Shown here: positions 45,124 through 55,210 of the stretch, piece after piece
Numbering within the stretch: position 1 is the stretch's first letter
Layout of the letters: each line of letters opens with the position of its first letter
From: Hydrogenophilales bacterium
Lineage (GTDB): Bacteria > Pseudomonadota > Gammaproteobacteria > Burkholderiales > Eutrophovitaceae
Direction of reading: 5' to 3'
Length of the DNA: 64,000 nt
Assembly (NCBI GenBank): GCA_902627495.1
Contig: CACOJS010000007.1
Coordinates: 1 to 64,000 of the forward strand
Translations under genes and position numbers: made by a program
Notes under the pieces: generated by a model
What the model was told of the DNA's origin: nothing
The model's database searches: none
What the model saw: only the letters and a program-made list of their open reading frames with translations

Positions 45124-45174
45124 TGTATCACACTGAAGCTCTGTAGATGTCCAATAATATGAAAGGATAAAAAC

Positions 45175-45726
45175 ATTTCTAGAAATATAATTTCTCTCCT
45201 AGCGTTGTTCTTAATATTAGGCAGTGTAAAAGCTCAAGAAATTACTGTTAGAGAGGCTGAGGTAAAAAAAATTAATAGTGATTATTTTTTATCAGCGTCG
45301 TTTGATATTCAATTGTCTGAGGCACTTGAGGTTGCCCTTAGAAAAGGGGTTACTTTAAATTTTGTCCTTGATTTTGAATTGGGTAACCGAAGGTGGTATA
45401 GCTTGTTTCTGTGGAATGTCCCAGTCGTCAAGTATTCGCAGGCGTACGGACTTAGTTTTAACGCGTTGACACGTAACTACCGGTTGACCTATGGAGGCTT
45501 GCATCAAAGTTTTGAAAACCTAAATGATGCACTAGCAGTTTTAGGAAAAGTAGGGAGACCCAGAGTTATCGGTGAGCACCATTTGAAATTAGGACGGAAG
45601 TATCTCGCTCAGCTAAGAATGTATTTGGATAAGTCCAGACTTCCCAAGCCTTTTCAAATAGATGCTATTGGCTCCAGTGATTGGTCTCTTTCTTCAAATT
45701 GGTATTTTTGGCAGGTAATCAAGTGA
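45175..45726 (+). CDS. DUF4390 family exported protein, probable ATT start
   Basis: A 183-aa protein with the DUF4390 pattern (SEALEVALRKGVTLNFVLDFEL, WNVPVVKYSQAYGLSFNALTRNYRL), found between fmt/rsmB and the ntrYX genes in betaproteobacteria. Function unknown. The first ATG/GTG/TTG in frame is TTG 45205, which leaves a clipped signal without a positive n-region or Shine-Dalgarno. ATT at 45175 has AAAGGA seven bases upstream and restores a complete signal peptide (SRN then a Leu/Ile core, cleavage after VKA). The stop overlaps ntrY by GTGA. Confidence 0.75.
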   Translation: MSRNIISLLALFLILGSVKAQEITVREAEVKKINSDYFLSASFDIQLSEALEVALRKGVTLNFVLDFELGNRRWYSLFLWNVPVVKYSQAYGLSFNALTRNYRLTYGGLHQSFENLNDALAVLGKVGRPRVIGEHHLKLGRKYLAQLRMYLDKSRLPKPFQIDAIGSSDWSLSSNWYFWQVIK

Positions 45727-47891
45727 ATTTGAACCTAAAAAGGGTGCTGCTACTTTTGAGAACCAAAGGTATGCAAGTTCTGGTGATGACAGCCCTTTCT
45801 TTAGGGGCAGTAATTTTATATTTGCTCTCGAAAGCAAGTTCGAATACCACCCTTTTTGCTAAAGATCTACCTTCATTGTTGGTGTTGGGGGTTTTTATGG
45901 TCATTATTTTACTTCTTTTGGTGGGTTATCAATTACTCCGAATTCGAAGGAGACTTAAGACTCGAGTATTTGGTTCAAAGCTAACCTTGAAGCTGGTTTT
46001 GCTGTTTTCGCTGGTGGCCGTAATGCCGGGAGCACTCATCTATTCTGTATCGGTCCAGTTTCTTGTGGGATCAATTGAATCATGGTTTGACGTGAGGGTG
46101 GACAAAGCACTGGAGGGAGGACTAAGTTTAGGGCGTTTAAACTTGGATGTTGGTTTGTCGGAGTTGCAACGGACAGCAGATACCATGGCACTAAATTTAA
46201 TGGAAGAGACCAGGTCAGATCAGGTTTCTTTGGTTCATGAGTTAAGAGAAAAGTCAGGAATCTACGAGGCGGCTGTTATCGCGGCTGATGGTGCTATAAT
46301 CGCTTTTTCCAGTGCTGACCCTGATAGCCTTTTACCTCAGATGCTAGCCCCGTCAGTTTTAAGCAAAGTTAGAATGCAGCAATCGTACGCAGTTATTGAA
46401 CAAACAGGACAGTACAGTCTCCGTTTGAGGGTTGTAGTTCCCCTCAACGATGCAACGGGTGGAATAAAGGTTTTACAGCTCATCCAACCAGTTTCTGATA
46501 ACTTAGCAAGGGATGCTGCCATGGTAGAGCAAACCTATCGCGAGTATCAGAAGCTATCCTTATCACGGGAGGGTTTAAAAAAACTCTATACCTTAGCACT
46601 TACTTTATCTCTTGGCCTGGCACTTTTGTCAGCCCTTTTACTAGCAGTATTATTTAGTGAAAAGCTATCTTACCCTTTAGGTTTTCTAGCCGCTGGAACG
46701 AAGGCTGTTGCCCAAGGTGATTTTTCAAAAAGATCGCCTGTCCAAGGAGGTGACGAGTTGAGCATGTTGACTAGCTCTTTCAATTCTATGACCCAACAGC
46801 TTGCTGAGGCAAAGTTGACAGCAGAAACTAATCAAGCAGATTTGGGGGAAGCAAAAGAATACTTGGAGAGTGTTTTGGCCAATTTATCAGCCGGAGTAAT
46901 TGCGTTTGATGAAAATTTTAATCCGCGGTCAGCAAACAGAAGTGCTAGTAAAATTTTAGGAGCTAGCTCGATCAATGAAAAAATATTAGACGCCACAGAG
47001 GAGTTAAGTTCTAGTCCATTGTGGTTGGCCCCCGTAGTAGCCGTAGCACGAGAAAATTTTGGAGAATCTGGTCAGGATCCCTGGGAAAAACAAATCGAAC
47101 TGGACACAGACAAAGGACAGCAAGTTCTTCTTTTAAGAGGGTCTAGATTGTCATCTGGTGTGGCGACAGGATATGTACTAGTTTTTGATGACATTACACA
47201 TTTGCTCAGAGCTCAAAGAGATGCCGCGTGGAGTGAGGTGGCTAGGCGACTAGCCCATGAGATTAAAAATCCATTGACGCCAATCCAGCTTTCTGCTGAA
47301 AGACTCCAAAGTAGATTGGAGAAAACGGTTGATTCTGGGGCTCGCGAATTCTTGAATCGATCTACTATGACTATTGTTAATCAAGTCTCGGAATTGAAGG
47401 GAATGGTCGATGAATTTAGTCAGTATGCTCGATCACCTTCACCAGTATTTGAGGAGCTAGATCTGCATGGATTAGTTAAAGAAGTGCTAGATTTATACGA
47501 TCAAGTTAAGTTGACAATCACCTTAGATCTCTCACAAGAGCCTATTGTGGTAATGGGGGATAAGACGAAACTTAGACAACTCATTCACAATTTATTGCAG
47601 AATGCTGAGCAAGCTGGAAGAAGTAGTGATACTCCTCAAGTCAGTATTAGCACAAACCTAGAAGAATCCTTAGTAAGTTTAAAATTTCAGGACAATGGTA
47701 CAGGCTTTCCACCAGATTTAATTGCTAGAGCATTTGAGCCGTATGTTACCACCAAATCTAAAGGAACCGGTTTGGGACTTGCAATCGTAAAAAAAATAGT
47801 TGAAGAACACAATGGGAAAATAACAATCGAGAATGCTAAGCAGTCGGGTGCAGTAATAAAAATAGTGTTTCCGACAAGATTGAGAACTTAA
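45723..47891 (+). CDS. ntrY: NtrY-type membrane sensor histidine kinase
   Basis: A 722-aa sensor. Two N-terminal helices (about 15-75), a third at about 85-110, a periplasmic or extracytoplasmic segment, another helix near 295-320, a HAMP domain, a PAS domain (about 385-490), HisKA with H512 in RLAHEIKNPLTPIQLSAERL and HATPase with NLLQNAEQA, DNGTGFP and KGTGLGLAIVKKIVEEH. GTG 45723 gives a 4-bp overlap with the DUF4390 gene and is preferred to earlier starts. It pairs with the regulator 17 bp downstream. Signal unknown; NtrY relatives respond to nitrogen or redox state. Confidence 0.9.
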   Translation: MNLNLKRVLLLLRTKGMQVLVMTALSLGAVILYLLSKASSNTTLFAKDLPSLLVLGVFMVIILLLLVGYQLLRIRRRLKTRVFGSKLTLKLVLLFSLVAVMPGALIYSVSVQFLVGSIESWFDVRVDKALEGGLSLGRLNLDVGLSELQRTADTMALNLMEETRSDQVSLVHELREKSGIYEAAVIAADGAIIAFSSADPDSLLPQMLAPSVLSKVRMQQSYAVIEQTGQYSLRLRVVVPLNDATGGIKVLQLIQPVSDNLARDAAMVEQTYREYQKLSLSREGLKKLYTLALTLSLGLALLSALLLAVLFSEKLSYPLGFLAAGTKAVAQGDFSKRSPVQGGDELSMLTSSFNSMTQQLAEAKLTAETNQADLGEAKEYLESVLANLSAGVIAFDENFNPRSANRSASKILGASSINEKILDATEELSSSPLWLAPVVAVARENFGESGQDPWEKQIELDTDKGQQVLLLRGSRLSSGVATGYVLVFDDITHLLRAQRDAAWSEVARRLAHEIKNPLTPIQLSAERLQSRLEKTVDSGAREFLNRSTMTIVNQVSELKGMVDEFSQYARSPSPVFEELDLHGLVKEVLDLYDQVKLTITLDLSQEPIVVMGDKTKLRQLIHNLLQNAEQAGRSSDTPQVSISTNLEESLVSLKFQDNGTGFPPDLIARAFEPYVTTKSKGTGLGLAIVKKIVEEHNGKITIENAKQSGAVIKIVFPTRLRT

Positions 47892-47908
47892 ACAGAGAAA
47901 AATTAAGA

Positions 47909-49165
47909 ATGAAGCAAGTATTAGTTGTAGATGATGAGGGTGGAATAAGAGAGTTACTCTACGAAATTTTATCAGAGGAGGGTTACAAAGTAACCTTAGC
48001 CACTAATGCTGAAGAGGCTCGTGATATAAGAAAAAAAACCCGGCCTGATCTAGTTCTTCTTGACATATGGATGCCTGACACTGATGGGATAACATTACTT
48101 AAGGAGTGGGGTGCTCGTGGTCAATTAACAATGCCCGTGATAATGATGTCGGGTCATGGCACGATTGACACAGCTGTTGAGGCAACTCGAATCGGAGCTC
48201 ATGCTTTTCTGGAAAAGCCATTTGCTGTTAGAAAACTTTTATCTCGTGTTGCAACTGCGTTGGAAAAATTTAAAAAACCAGTTTCGCAGAATATTGTTTC
48301 ATTGGTAGGTGGTTCGAAACTGGCACAAGCTTTCAGGGAACAAGTAGAAAAGATGAAAAGCAGTCGAACATCAGTCTTATTGTTAGCAGAACCAGGACTG
48401 GATGTGGTTGAAATAGCCAAAGAGTTTCACGTGCAGTCTTCGCCTTGGGTTGAGCTGGTAAGCGGGGAATTAGATAGACAGTGGGAAAAAAGATCACAAG
48501 CAATTGTTGAAGGTAGTATCATTTATTTGGATAAAGTTGATCTCTTCAAGCAAAACCAGCAACAGTTGTTAAAAAAATATTTAAAGAAAATAGATTCTAA
48601 AAATTATAGGGTGATAGCATCCGCATCAACGAATCTCACAGATCTTATAGCAGATAGGAATTTTGATTCTGATTTGTATGTATTATTGGCAGGAGTTCTC
48701 TTAGTTCCCCCTGCTTTACGCTCGCGTCCAGAGGACATACCAGAAATAGCAAACCTCATACTGGAACGAGAGGCTGATGCTCGAGATCTCCGAATAAAAG
48801 GCTTTTCCACCGCTGCACTAAATGCACTCAGAAATTATCCGTGGCCAGGTAATATTGCTCAATTGGAAGCAGTCCTAAGGACTAGCGTTCAATTAGCGTC
48901 AGGGGATTTGATTGATCTTGAGGATATTGAAGGAGTAATTACCGAACAAACGAAAATAGTTGGCCACATTCAGACTCCTGTTGCCTTTGATCTTTCCTTG
49001 AGGGAGGCTAAGGATGTATTCGAGAAAATGTATTTCGAGTATCACCTCGTTAATGAAAAAGGTAGTATCAGTAAGGTATCAGAATCGACGGGAGTTGAAC
49101 GCACTCACCTTTACAGAAAATTGAAAAATCTTGGTATCAAGGTGCCTCGCAAAGGAGCAAAATGA
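47909..49165 (+). CDS. ntrX: NtrX-like response regulator with degenerate AAA+ domain
   Basis: A 418-aa regulator: receiver domain with phospho-acceptor D52 in LLDIWMPD, a central AAA+-derived domain and a C-terminal Fis-type helix-turn-helix (GSISKVSESTGVERTHLYRKL). The central domain has lost its catalytic parts: the Walker A position reads LLLAEPGLDVVE (residues 157-168), the GAFTGA loop is deleted, and Walker B reads IIYLDKVD. RNYPWPGNIAQLEAVL keeps the shape of the sensor II helix without its Arg. It probably binds DNA but cannot activate sigma-54 polymerase. It forms an operon with ntrY. Confidence 0.88.
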   Translation: MKQVLVVDDEGGIRELLYEILSEEGYKVTLATNAEEARDIRKKTRPDLVLLDIWMPDTDGITLLKEWGARGQLTMPVIMMSGHGTIDTAVEATRIGAHAFLEKPFAVRKLLSRVATALEKFKKPVSQNIVSLVGGSKLAQAFREQVEKMKSSRTSVLLLAEPGLDVVEIAKEFHVQSSPWVELVSGELDRQWEKRSQAIVEGSIIYLDKVDLFKQNQQQLLKKYLKKIDSKNYRVIASASTNLTDLIADRNFDSDLYVLLAGVLLVPPALRSRPEDIPEIANLILEREADARDLRIKGFSTAALNALRNYPWPGNIAQLEAVLRTSVQLASGDLIDLEDIEGVITEQTKIVGHIQTPVAFDLSLREAKDVFEKMYFEYHLVNEKGSISKVSESTGVERTHLYRKLKNLGIKVPRKGAK

Positions 49166-49205
49166 AGCATCTAAGTTTTTAAACTAGCACTTGGACTAAT
49201 ACAAA

Positions 49206-51218
49206 ATGGAAAATAGAAAAGAACTAGCAAATGCAATACGTGCCCTTTCGATGGATGCAGTGGAAAAAGCCCAATCAGGGCACCCCGGCATGCCCATGGG
49301 TATGGCTGAAATTGCAGAATCTTTATGGCGAATGCACCTTCGCCATAACCCCAAAGACCCCAACTGGATAAATCGGGATAGGTTCGTAATTTCCAACGGC
49401 CATGGGTCTATGTTGCTATATGCAGTTCTTCATCTCACGGGCTATCCATTATCCATAGAAGATTTGAAAAGATTTAGGCAATTGGGCTCTTCCACCCCCG
49501 GGCACCCAGAATTTGGACTCACCACTGGAGTCGAGACCACAACAGGTCCTCTTGGCCAAGGGTTGGCTAATGCAGTAGGTATGGCCATAGCTGAAAAGAT
49601 CCTATCACAACAGTTTAATGAGCCAGGGTTTGATATTTTTAATCATCATACATATGTATTTTTGGGGGATGGATGTTTAATGGAAGGGGTTTCCCATGAA
49701 GCATCATCATTAGCCGGGGTGCTAGGTTTAGGAAAACTAATAGCACTTTATGATGATAACAGCATATCTATTGACTCTGACAAAGGAAATATAAAAAACT
49801 GGTTTAATGATGATACCCCCGGGAGATTTCAGTCGTATGATTGGCATGTTATTCGGGATGTGGATGGCCATAGCAATGAAGCAGTAGACAGGGCCATACT
49901 TGACGCAAAGGCAAATCCCAATCAACCTACCATAATATGTTGCAAAACAGTCATAGGAAAAGGTTCTCCGAATAAACAGGGAACGGGGGGAGTTCACGGT
50001 GCCCCACTAGGTCGAGAGGAAATTGATCTTACAAGAAAAAATATCAATTGGAAATATGCACCATTTGAGATTCCAAAAGAGATTTATGATTCGTGGAATT
50101 GTGCAGACAAAGGAAAAGAATTACAAAACCAATGGATTACAAAGTTTGACGAATATGCTAAGAAATTCCCGGATAAAGCGGCAGAAATTAATCGAAGAAT
50201 AGACAAAAAATTGCCAGATGGTTGGTTGACCTTTAGAAATGAGCTGTTGCAGGGTATCGAGCGAGATCGTCAGGACATTGCCACGAGAAAAGCATCGCAG
50301 CAAATTATAGAGCGTTTTAAGTCTTTTATACCAGAGTTGCTCGGAGGTTCTGCTGATTTGGCAGCCTCTAATTTAACGATGCATTCCTCAGCTAACCCCT
50401 TGACAAAAAGTAAAGGGACCGGCGATTATCTTTTTTATGGTGTTAGAGAGTTTGGCATGGCTGCCATCATGAATGGTATAGAGTTGTACGGCGGTTTGAT
50501 TCCTTTTGGGGGAACTTTTTTGGTATTTTCTGATTATGCCAGAAACTCCCTTAGAATGTCAGCCCTCATGAAATTACGAACAATTTATGTATTTACCCAC
50601 GACTCGGTAGGATTGGGTGAAGACGGCCCCACACATCAGCCTATCGAGCAGGCATCCTCATTGAGGTTGATGCCAAACATGAAGGTTTGGAGGCCTTGTG
50701 ATGCATTTGAGACTGCCGTTGCTTGGATTGCTGCCCTTGAAAACCAGGGTGGCCCGACTAGTATATTATTGTCCCGACAAACCTTGCCATACCAGGAACG
50801 GTCAGGCGTGGATTATGATGATGTTTTTCGAGGGGGGTACACTCTGGTTGATGTGAAATCCCCGGCCGGTATAATTTTAGCTACTGGTTCAGAGGTTGGT
50901 ATAGCAGTCAATGCTGCACAAGTATTGAAAGCCAGTGGATATGCGGTGAGAGTCGTTTCTATGCCATGTACAAATGTATTTGATGATCAGAGTCCAGAAT
51001 ACAAAGAAAAGGTTTTACCAGATGGAATTCCAAGAGTGGCAATTGAGGCAGGTGTAACGGATTTTTGGCGAAAATATGTCGGTTTGAGAGGACACGTATT
51101 AGGAGTAGATATATATGGTGAGTCAGCACCTGGAAAAGAGGTTTTTGAACATTTTGGACTGACGGTGGACAATTTGGTTAAAAAGGCAAAGACTATTCTA
51201 GATAAAAAATATAGTTAA
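49206..51218 (+). CDS. tkt: Transketolase
   Basis: Thiamine-pyrophosphate enzyme of the pentose phosphate and Calvin pathways, 670 aa. [34 protein letters not shown] (TPP motif GDG), the pyrimidine-domain [11 protein letters not shown] and the [17 protein letters not shown] loop are conserved. First gene of a carbon-metabolism operon (tkt-gap-pgk), as in Burkholderiales. Confidence 0.97.
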   Translation: MENRKELANAIRALSMDAVEKAQSGHPGMPMGMAEIAESLWRMHLRHNPKDPNWINRDRFVISNGHGSMLLYAVLHLTGYPLSIEDLKRFRQLGSSTPGHPEFGLTTGVETTTGPLGQGLANAVGMAIAEKILSQQFNEPGFDIFNHHTYVFLGDGCLMEGVSHEASSLAGVLGLGKLIALYDDNSISIDSDKGNIKNWFNDDTPGRFQSYDWHVIRDVDGHSNEAVDRAILDAKANPNQPTIICCKTVIGKGSPNKQGTGGVHGAPLGREEIDLTRKNINWKYAPFEIPKEIYDSWNCADKGKELQNQWITKFDEYAKKFPDKAAEINRRIDKKLPDGWLTFRNELLQGIERDRQDIATRKASQQIIERFKSFIPELLGGSADLAASNLTMHSSANPLTKSKGTGDYLFYGVREFGMAAIMNGIELYGGLIPFGGTFLVFSDYARNSLRMSALMKLRTIYVFTHDSVGLGEDGPTHQPIEQASSLRLMPNMKVWRPCDAFETAVAWIAALENQGGPTSILLSRQTLPYQERSGVDYDDVFRGGYTLVDVKSPAGIILATGSEVGIAVNAAQVLKASGYAVRVVSMPCTNVFDDQSPEYKEKVLPDGIPRVAIEAGVTDFWRKYVGLRGHVLGVDIYGESAPGKEVFEHFGLTVDNLVKKAKTILDKKYS

Positions 51219-51229
51219 GGGAAATATCA

Positions 51230-52243
51230 ATGACAATAAGGGTTGCAATAAATGGTTTCGGAAGAATTGGTCGGAATGTTTTAAGAGCCAGCTTTGAAGG
51301 TTCGATGTCGTCAGAGCTGGAAATAGTAGCTATTAATGATTTGGGGGATGCTGCAACAAATGCACATTTAATCAAATATGACACTGCACACGGAATTTTC
51401 CCAGGAACCATTGAGGTGGGTGATGGTTATTTGACAGTAAATGGTAAAAAAGTCAAAGTCCTGGCCCACAGAGACCCGGCAGATTTGCCTTGGGAAAGCA
51501 TGTCAATTGACGTTGTTCTAGAGTGTACCGGGCTGTTTACAGCTCGAAAACGGGCTGCTGCCCATTTGCAGGCTGGTGCCAAAAAAGTCCTGATATCTGC
51601 TCCCGGCGACAAGGATGTTGATGCTACAGTTGTCTTTGGAGTGAACCACAAAACCTTGACTGCATCTCACCAAGTTGTTTCAAATGCGTCTTGCACTACT
51701 AACTGTCTGGCTCCTATCGCTAAAGTGCTACATGAGCAAATAGGTATCGAAAGTGGCCTAATGACAACCATCCACTCTTATACCAATGATCAGGTATTGA
51801 GCGATGTGTATCACCAAGATCTAAGGCGAGCTAGATCCGCAACAATGTCAATGATACCAACTAAAACAGGGGCAGCGGCAGCAGTAGGGCTTGTTCTGCC
51901 AGAATTGAGCGGAAGATTAGATGGTTTTGCCATTAGGGTTCCGACAATTAATGTGTCAATGGTTGATTTGTCCTTTGTGGCCTCACGTAGTACGAGTGCG
52001 GAGCAGATTGAAGACATAGTTGCAGAAGCAGTTGCTGGTAATCTTAAAAATATTCTGGCAATAAATAGGGCTCCATTGGTTTCGGTGGACTTTAATCATA
52101 ATCCAGCATCCTCAATTTTTGATACTACACTCACTAAGGTATCGGATGGGACCTTAGTCAAGGTGTGTGCTTGGTATGATAATGAGTGGGGTTTTTCAAA
52201 CCGCATGCTTGATGTTGCGATGTACCTGGCGTCAATAAAATAA
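51230..52243 (+). CDS. gap: Glyceraldehyde-3-phosphate dehydrogenase, type I
   Basis: A 337-aa tetrameric dehydrogenase. Rossmann motif NGFGRIGRN, catalytic [12 protein letters not shown] and [10 protein letters not shown] are present. It follows tkt by 11 bp and precedes pgk by ten bases. Position with tkt and pgk supports the glycolytic/gluconeogenic enzyme rather than erythrose-4-phosphate dehydrogenase. Confidence 0.96.
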   Translation: MTIRVAINGFGRIGRNVLRASFEGSMSSELEIVAINDLGDAATNAHLIKYDTAHGIFPGTIEVGDGYLTVNGKKVKVLAHRDPADLPWESMSIDVVLECTGLFTARKRAAAHLQAGAKKVLISAPGDKDVDATVVFGVNHKTLTASHQVVSNASCTTNCLAPIAKVLHEQIGIESGLMTTIHSYTNDQVLSDVYHQDLRRARSATMSMIPTKTGAAAAVGLVLPELSGRLDGFAIRVPTINVSMVDLSFVASRSTSAEQIEDIVAEAVAGNLKNILAINRAPLVSVDFNHNPASSIFDTTLTKVSDGTLVKVCAWYDNEWGFSNRMLDVAMYLASIK

Positions 52244-52253
52244 CCAACTGTAA

Positions 52254-53426
52254 ATGCCTGTTCCAAGCATATCTGATTTTTCACTGACTAACAGAAGGGT
52301 TTTTCTGCGAGCAGATTTTAACGTTCCGATGGACGAAAAGGGAGTGGTCCTTGATTCTAGTCGGGTAGAGGCATCTCTACCTGCTATAAAATATGCTTTA
52401 GAGGACGGGGCGGCTTTAATGGTGACTTCACATCTGGGGCGACCAAAAGAGGGAAAGTGGGAAGCCAAGTTTTCTCTGGAAGGGGTTAGATTAGAGCTCA
52501 GTAAACTTCTTAATCGTCATATTCCCCTTATTAAAAACTGGGTAGACGGGGTAACAGTTAATCGTGGCGAAATAGTCTTACTTGAAAACTGTCGATTTAA
52601 CCAAGGAGAAAAAAGTTGTGATATTAATTTATCAAAAAAAATGTCGGGTTTATGTGACATATTTGTTAATGATGCCTTTGCAACAGCACACAGGATGGAA
52701 GCAACGACCTACGGTTTGGCTAAATACGCCAATATAGCGTGTGCAGGACCTTTAATGACATCTGAGTTGCGAGCACTCTCTAAGGCATTGAGCTCACCAG
52801 CCCGTCCTTTGGTTGCCGTCGTGGGAGGATCAAAAATATCCACAAAATTACCAGTTCTTTCCGGATTGGCGGAAAAAGTTGACCACCTTATAGTTGGCGG
52901 TGGAATTGCTAACACTTTTTTACTCTCGCAAGGGTATAATATCGGAGGTTCTTTGGTAGAGAAAGATCTACAGTTTGAAGCCACCCGGATCATAGAAAAG
53001 ATAAAAAACAAGGGAGGATCTTGTCCGTTACCAGACGATATTGTAAGTGGACCAGGCATAGAAGCTGGAGGCGATTGCCAAATAAAATCTCTTAAAGATC
53101 TTTCCAGTAATGAGATGATACTGGATGTTGGGCCAAATACTATTAATAAATTCTGTGAAATAATAGGTAGTGCTGGCACAGTGGTATGGAATGGACCTCT
53201 GGGGGTATTCGAGATTGACGACTTTTCGCACGGAACAAAGGCCATGGGAAAAGCAATAGAGAAGTCAAATGCGTTTTCGATTGCAGGTGGTGGAGATACA
53301 ATTGCTGCCATTAATAAATTCTCTATAATAAATATCGATTACATATCCACGGCTGGTGGTGCGTTCCTAGAGTTTTTAGAGGGCAAGACACTTCCGGCGG
53401 TAGCAGCATTGGAGAGAAGATTGTAA
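52254..53426 (+). CDS. pgk: Phosphoglycerate kinase
   Basis: A 390-aa two-lobed kinase with RRVFLRADFNVPMD, the substrate loop VTSHLGRPKEG, NCRFNQGEK, the hinge GGSKISTKL and the nucleotide loop VWNGPLGVFE and GGGDTIAA. After it lie 121 bp where betaproteobacteria usually carry pyk; no pyk remnant is visible. Confidence 0.96.
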   Translation: MPVPSISDFSLTNRRVFLRADFNVPMDEKGVVLDSSRVEASLPAIKYALEDGAALMVTSHLGRPKEGKWEAKFSLEGVRLELSKLLNRHIPLIKNWVDGVTVNRGEIVLLENCRFNQGEKSCDINLSKKMSGLCDIFVNDAFATAHRMEATTYGLAKYANIACAGPLMTSELRALSKALSSPARPLVAVVGGSKISTKLPVLSGLAEKVDHLIVGGGIANTFLLSQGYNIGGSLVEKDLQFEATRIIEKIKNKGGSCPLPDDIVSGPGIEAGGDCQIKSLKDLSSNEMILDVGPNTINKFCEIIGSAGTVVWNGPLGVFEIDDFSHGTKAMGKAIEKSNAFSIAGGGDTIAAINKFSIINIDYISTAGGAFLEFLEGKTLPAVAALERRL

Positions 53427-53547
53427 TAACCTAAGATAATTGCGGGTAAGACTGTTAAATTGCTAATATGTGAAAAGTAAAAATTAGTCCATATTGGGTT
53501 GATTTAAATTTAACCATCAAATTTATTATAAACATAAGGAAAAAATA

Positions 53548-54606
53548 ATGGCGTTGGTTTCTATGAGGCAGGTGTTAGATCATGCTGCCGAAAATAATTA
53601 TGGTGTGCCCGCATTTAACGTGAATAATCTTGAGCAGATTCAGGCTATTATGCAGGCTGCCAGCGAGACAAATAGTCCAGTAATTATGCAAGCCTCAGCG
53701 GGTGCTCGAAAATATGCGGGAGAGCCTTTCTTAAGGCATTTAATCTTAGCAGCTGTTGAGATGTTTCCTGATATTCCAGTTGTTATGCATCAAGATCATG
53801 GGGGCAGTCCTGCCGTTTGCCAGCGGTCAATAAGGTCTGGATTCACAAGTGTAATGATGGATGGCTCCTTACATGAAGATATGAAAACACCGGCTTCTTA
53901 TGAATACAATGTCAATGTTACTCGTCAAGTGGTAGATATGGCTCATGCCGTTGGAGTATCAGTTGAGGGTGAGTTAGGTTGTCTCGGTTCGTTGGAAACT
54001 ATGGAGGCTGGTAAAGAGGATGGTTCAGGTGCGGAAGGAGAGTTAACTCGAGAAATGCTATTGACCGACCCGGGGGAAGCTGAAAATTTCGTGCGGGAAA
54101 CACAAGTTGATGCATTAGCTATAGCCATAGGAACTTCACATGGTGCCTATAAGTTTTCGCGTAAACCAACCGGTGACATCTTGGCTATGAATCGCATCAA
54201 AGAGATACACGAGAGAATTCCTCAAACTCATTTAGTCATGCACGGCTCCTCTAGTGTTCCTCAAGAGTGGCTTCAAATTATCCGGGAAAATGGTGGTGAC
54301 CTAAAAGAGACCTACGGGGTTCCCGTTGAAGAAATACAAGAAGGCATTAAACATGGGGTTCGGAAAATAAACATCGATACTGATGTGAGGTTAGCGATGA
54401 CAGGTGCAGTACGACGTTATTTTGTTCAAAATAAATCAGAATTTGATCCGAGAAAATATCTAAAAGAAGCAATGGTTGCTGCAAAATCAATATGCATGGC
54501 TCGTTTTGAGGCATTTGGAACCGCGGGGAATGCCGCTAAAATTAAACCAATGGCACTGGACATGTTCGCGTTGCAGTACGAGGTACTTAGGCAGTCAAAC
54601 AAATAA
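53548..54606 (+). CDS. fba: Fructose-bisphosphate aldolase, class II (Calvin-cycle subtype)
   Basis: Zinc-dependent aldolase of 352 aa. Metal-binding [11 protein letters not shown] and HGSSSVP, and the [14 protein letters not shown] phosphate-binding part are seen. The long form with the insert [18 protein letters not shown] is the subtype in betaproteobacteria and autotrophs. A clear AAGGA precedes the ATG. An A/T-rich segment upstream may hold a separate promoter. Confidence 0.95.
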   Translation: MALVSMRQVLDHAAENNYGVPAFNVNNLEQIQAIMQAASETNSPVIMQASAGARKYAGEPFLRHLILAAVEMFPDIPVVMHQDHGGSPAVCQRSIRSGFTSVMMDGSLHEDMKTPASYEYNVNVTRQVVDMAHAVGVSVEGELGCLGSLETMEAGKEDGSGAEGELTREMLLTDPGEAENFVRETQVDALAIAIGTSHGAYKFSRKPTGDILAMNRIKEIHERIPQTHLVMHGSSSVPQEWLQIIRENGGDLKETYGVPVEEIQEGIKHGVRKINIDTDVRLAMTGAVRRYFVQNKSEFDPRKYLKEAMVAAKSICMARFEAFGTAGNAAKIKPMALDMFALQYEVLRQSNK

Positions 54607-54611
54607 AGCAT

Positions 54612-54649
54612 AAATTTCGTAAGTTTGTTCGCGAGCAAATTTCGCTAAG
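54612..54649 (+). repeat. Palindrome flanked by direct repeats upstream of purE
   Basis: AAATTTCGTAAG (54612-54623) and AAATTTCGCTAAG (54637-54649) flank and partly overlap the near-perfect inverted repeat TTTGTTCGCGAGCAAA (54624-54639). As RNA the latter can form a six-pair stem with a CGCG loop. It could be an operator for the purine genes or a weak fba terminator. Confidence 0.4.
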
Positions 54650-54676
54650 ATTAGATTTAATGATTAAGAGGGTATT

Positions 54677-55210
54677 ATGAGGGCAAGGCACGTGGACTCA
54701 GGGACAAAACTGGTGGGCATTGTCATGGGCAGCAAAAGTGATTGGCCAATTATGTCTAAGGCGTGCGAAACACTCAAGAAACTCAAAATACCCTTCAAAG
54801 CTGAGGTAGTGTCGGCACACAGAACACCTGATAAAATGTTCGAATATGCCAAAGTTGCGGAAAAAAATGGACTGGCGGGAATTATAGCGGGAGCTGGTGG
54901 AGCTGCTCACTTGCCTGGAATGCTAGCTTCAAAAACAACGGTGCCAGTATTTGGTGTGCCAATCACCTCATCAAGCCTTAAAGGGCTCGATTCTCTTTTG
55001 TCTATAGCTCAGATGCCGAAGGGTGTCCCGGTAGCAACGTTTGCAATAGGGGAACCTGGTGCTATAAATGCGGCTTTGTTTGTTGCCGCTATTATGGCCA
55101 CAACCGATAAAGATCTCAGCAAAAGATTACTAGCTTTTCGAGCCAAACAAAGTGCCGACGTGGTAGCCATGAAGTTGCCCAGGTCGATTTGGCCGCAAAA
55201 GAGAGTTTAA
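54677..55210 (+). CDS. purE: N5-carboxyaminoimidazole ribonucleotide mutase
   Basis: Class I PurE of 177 aa in purine synthesis. GIVMGSKSDWPIM, SAHRTPDKM, GAGGAAHLPGMLA are diagnostic. GAGGG precedes the ATG. The stop overlaps purK by one base (TAATG), consistent with channeling partners being co-translated. Confidence 0.96.
   Translation: MRARHVDSGTKLVGIVMGSKSDWPIMSKACETLKKLKIPFKAEVVSAHRTPDKMFEYAKVAEKNGLAGIIAGAGGAAHLPGMLASKTTVPVFGVPITSSSLKGLDSLLSIAQMPKGVPVATFAIGEPGAINAALFVAAIMATTDKDLSKRLLAFRAKQSADVVAMKLPRSIWPQKRV

Noticed and set aside
48424-48440. Half of a parS-like palindrome (GTTTCACGTG) inside ntrX
   Set aside because: The right half diverges (CAGTC instead of AAACA) and it lies in a coding region; chance match.
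52709-53311. 200-codon open frame on the minus strand
   Set aside because: Exact antisense shadow of pgk, which has full family motifs on the plus strand; no RBS and no recognisable protein.
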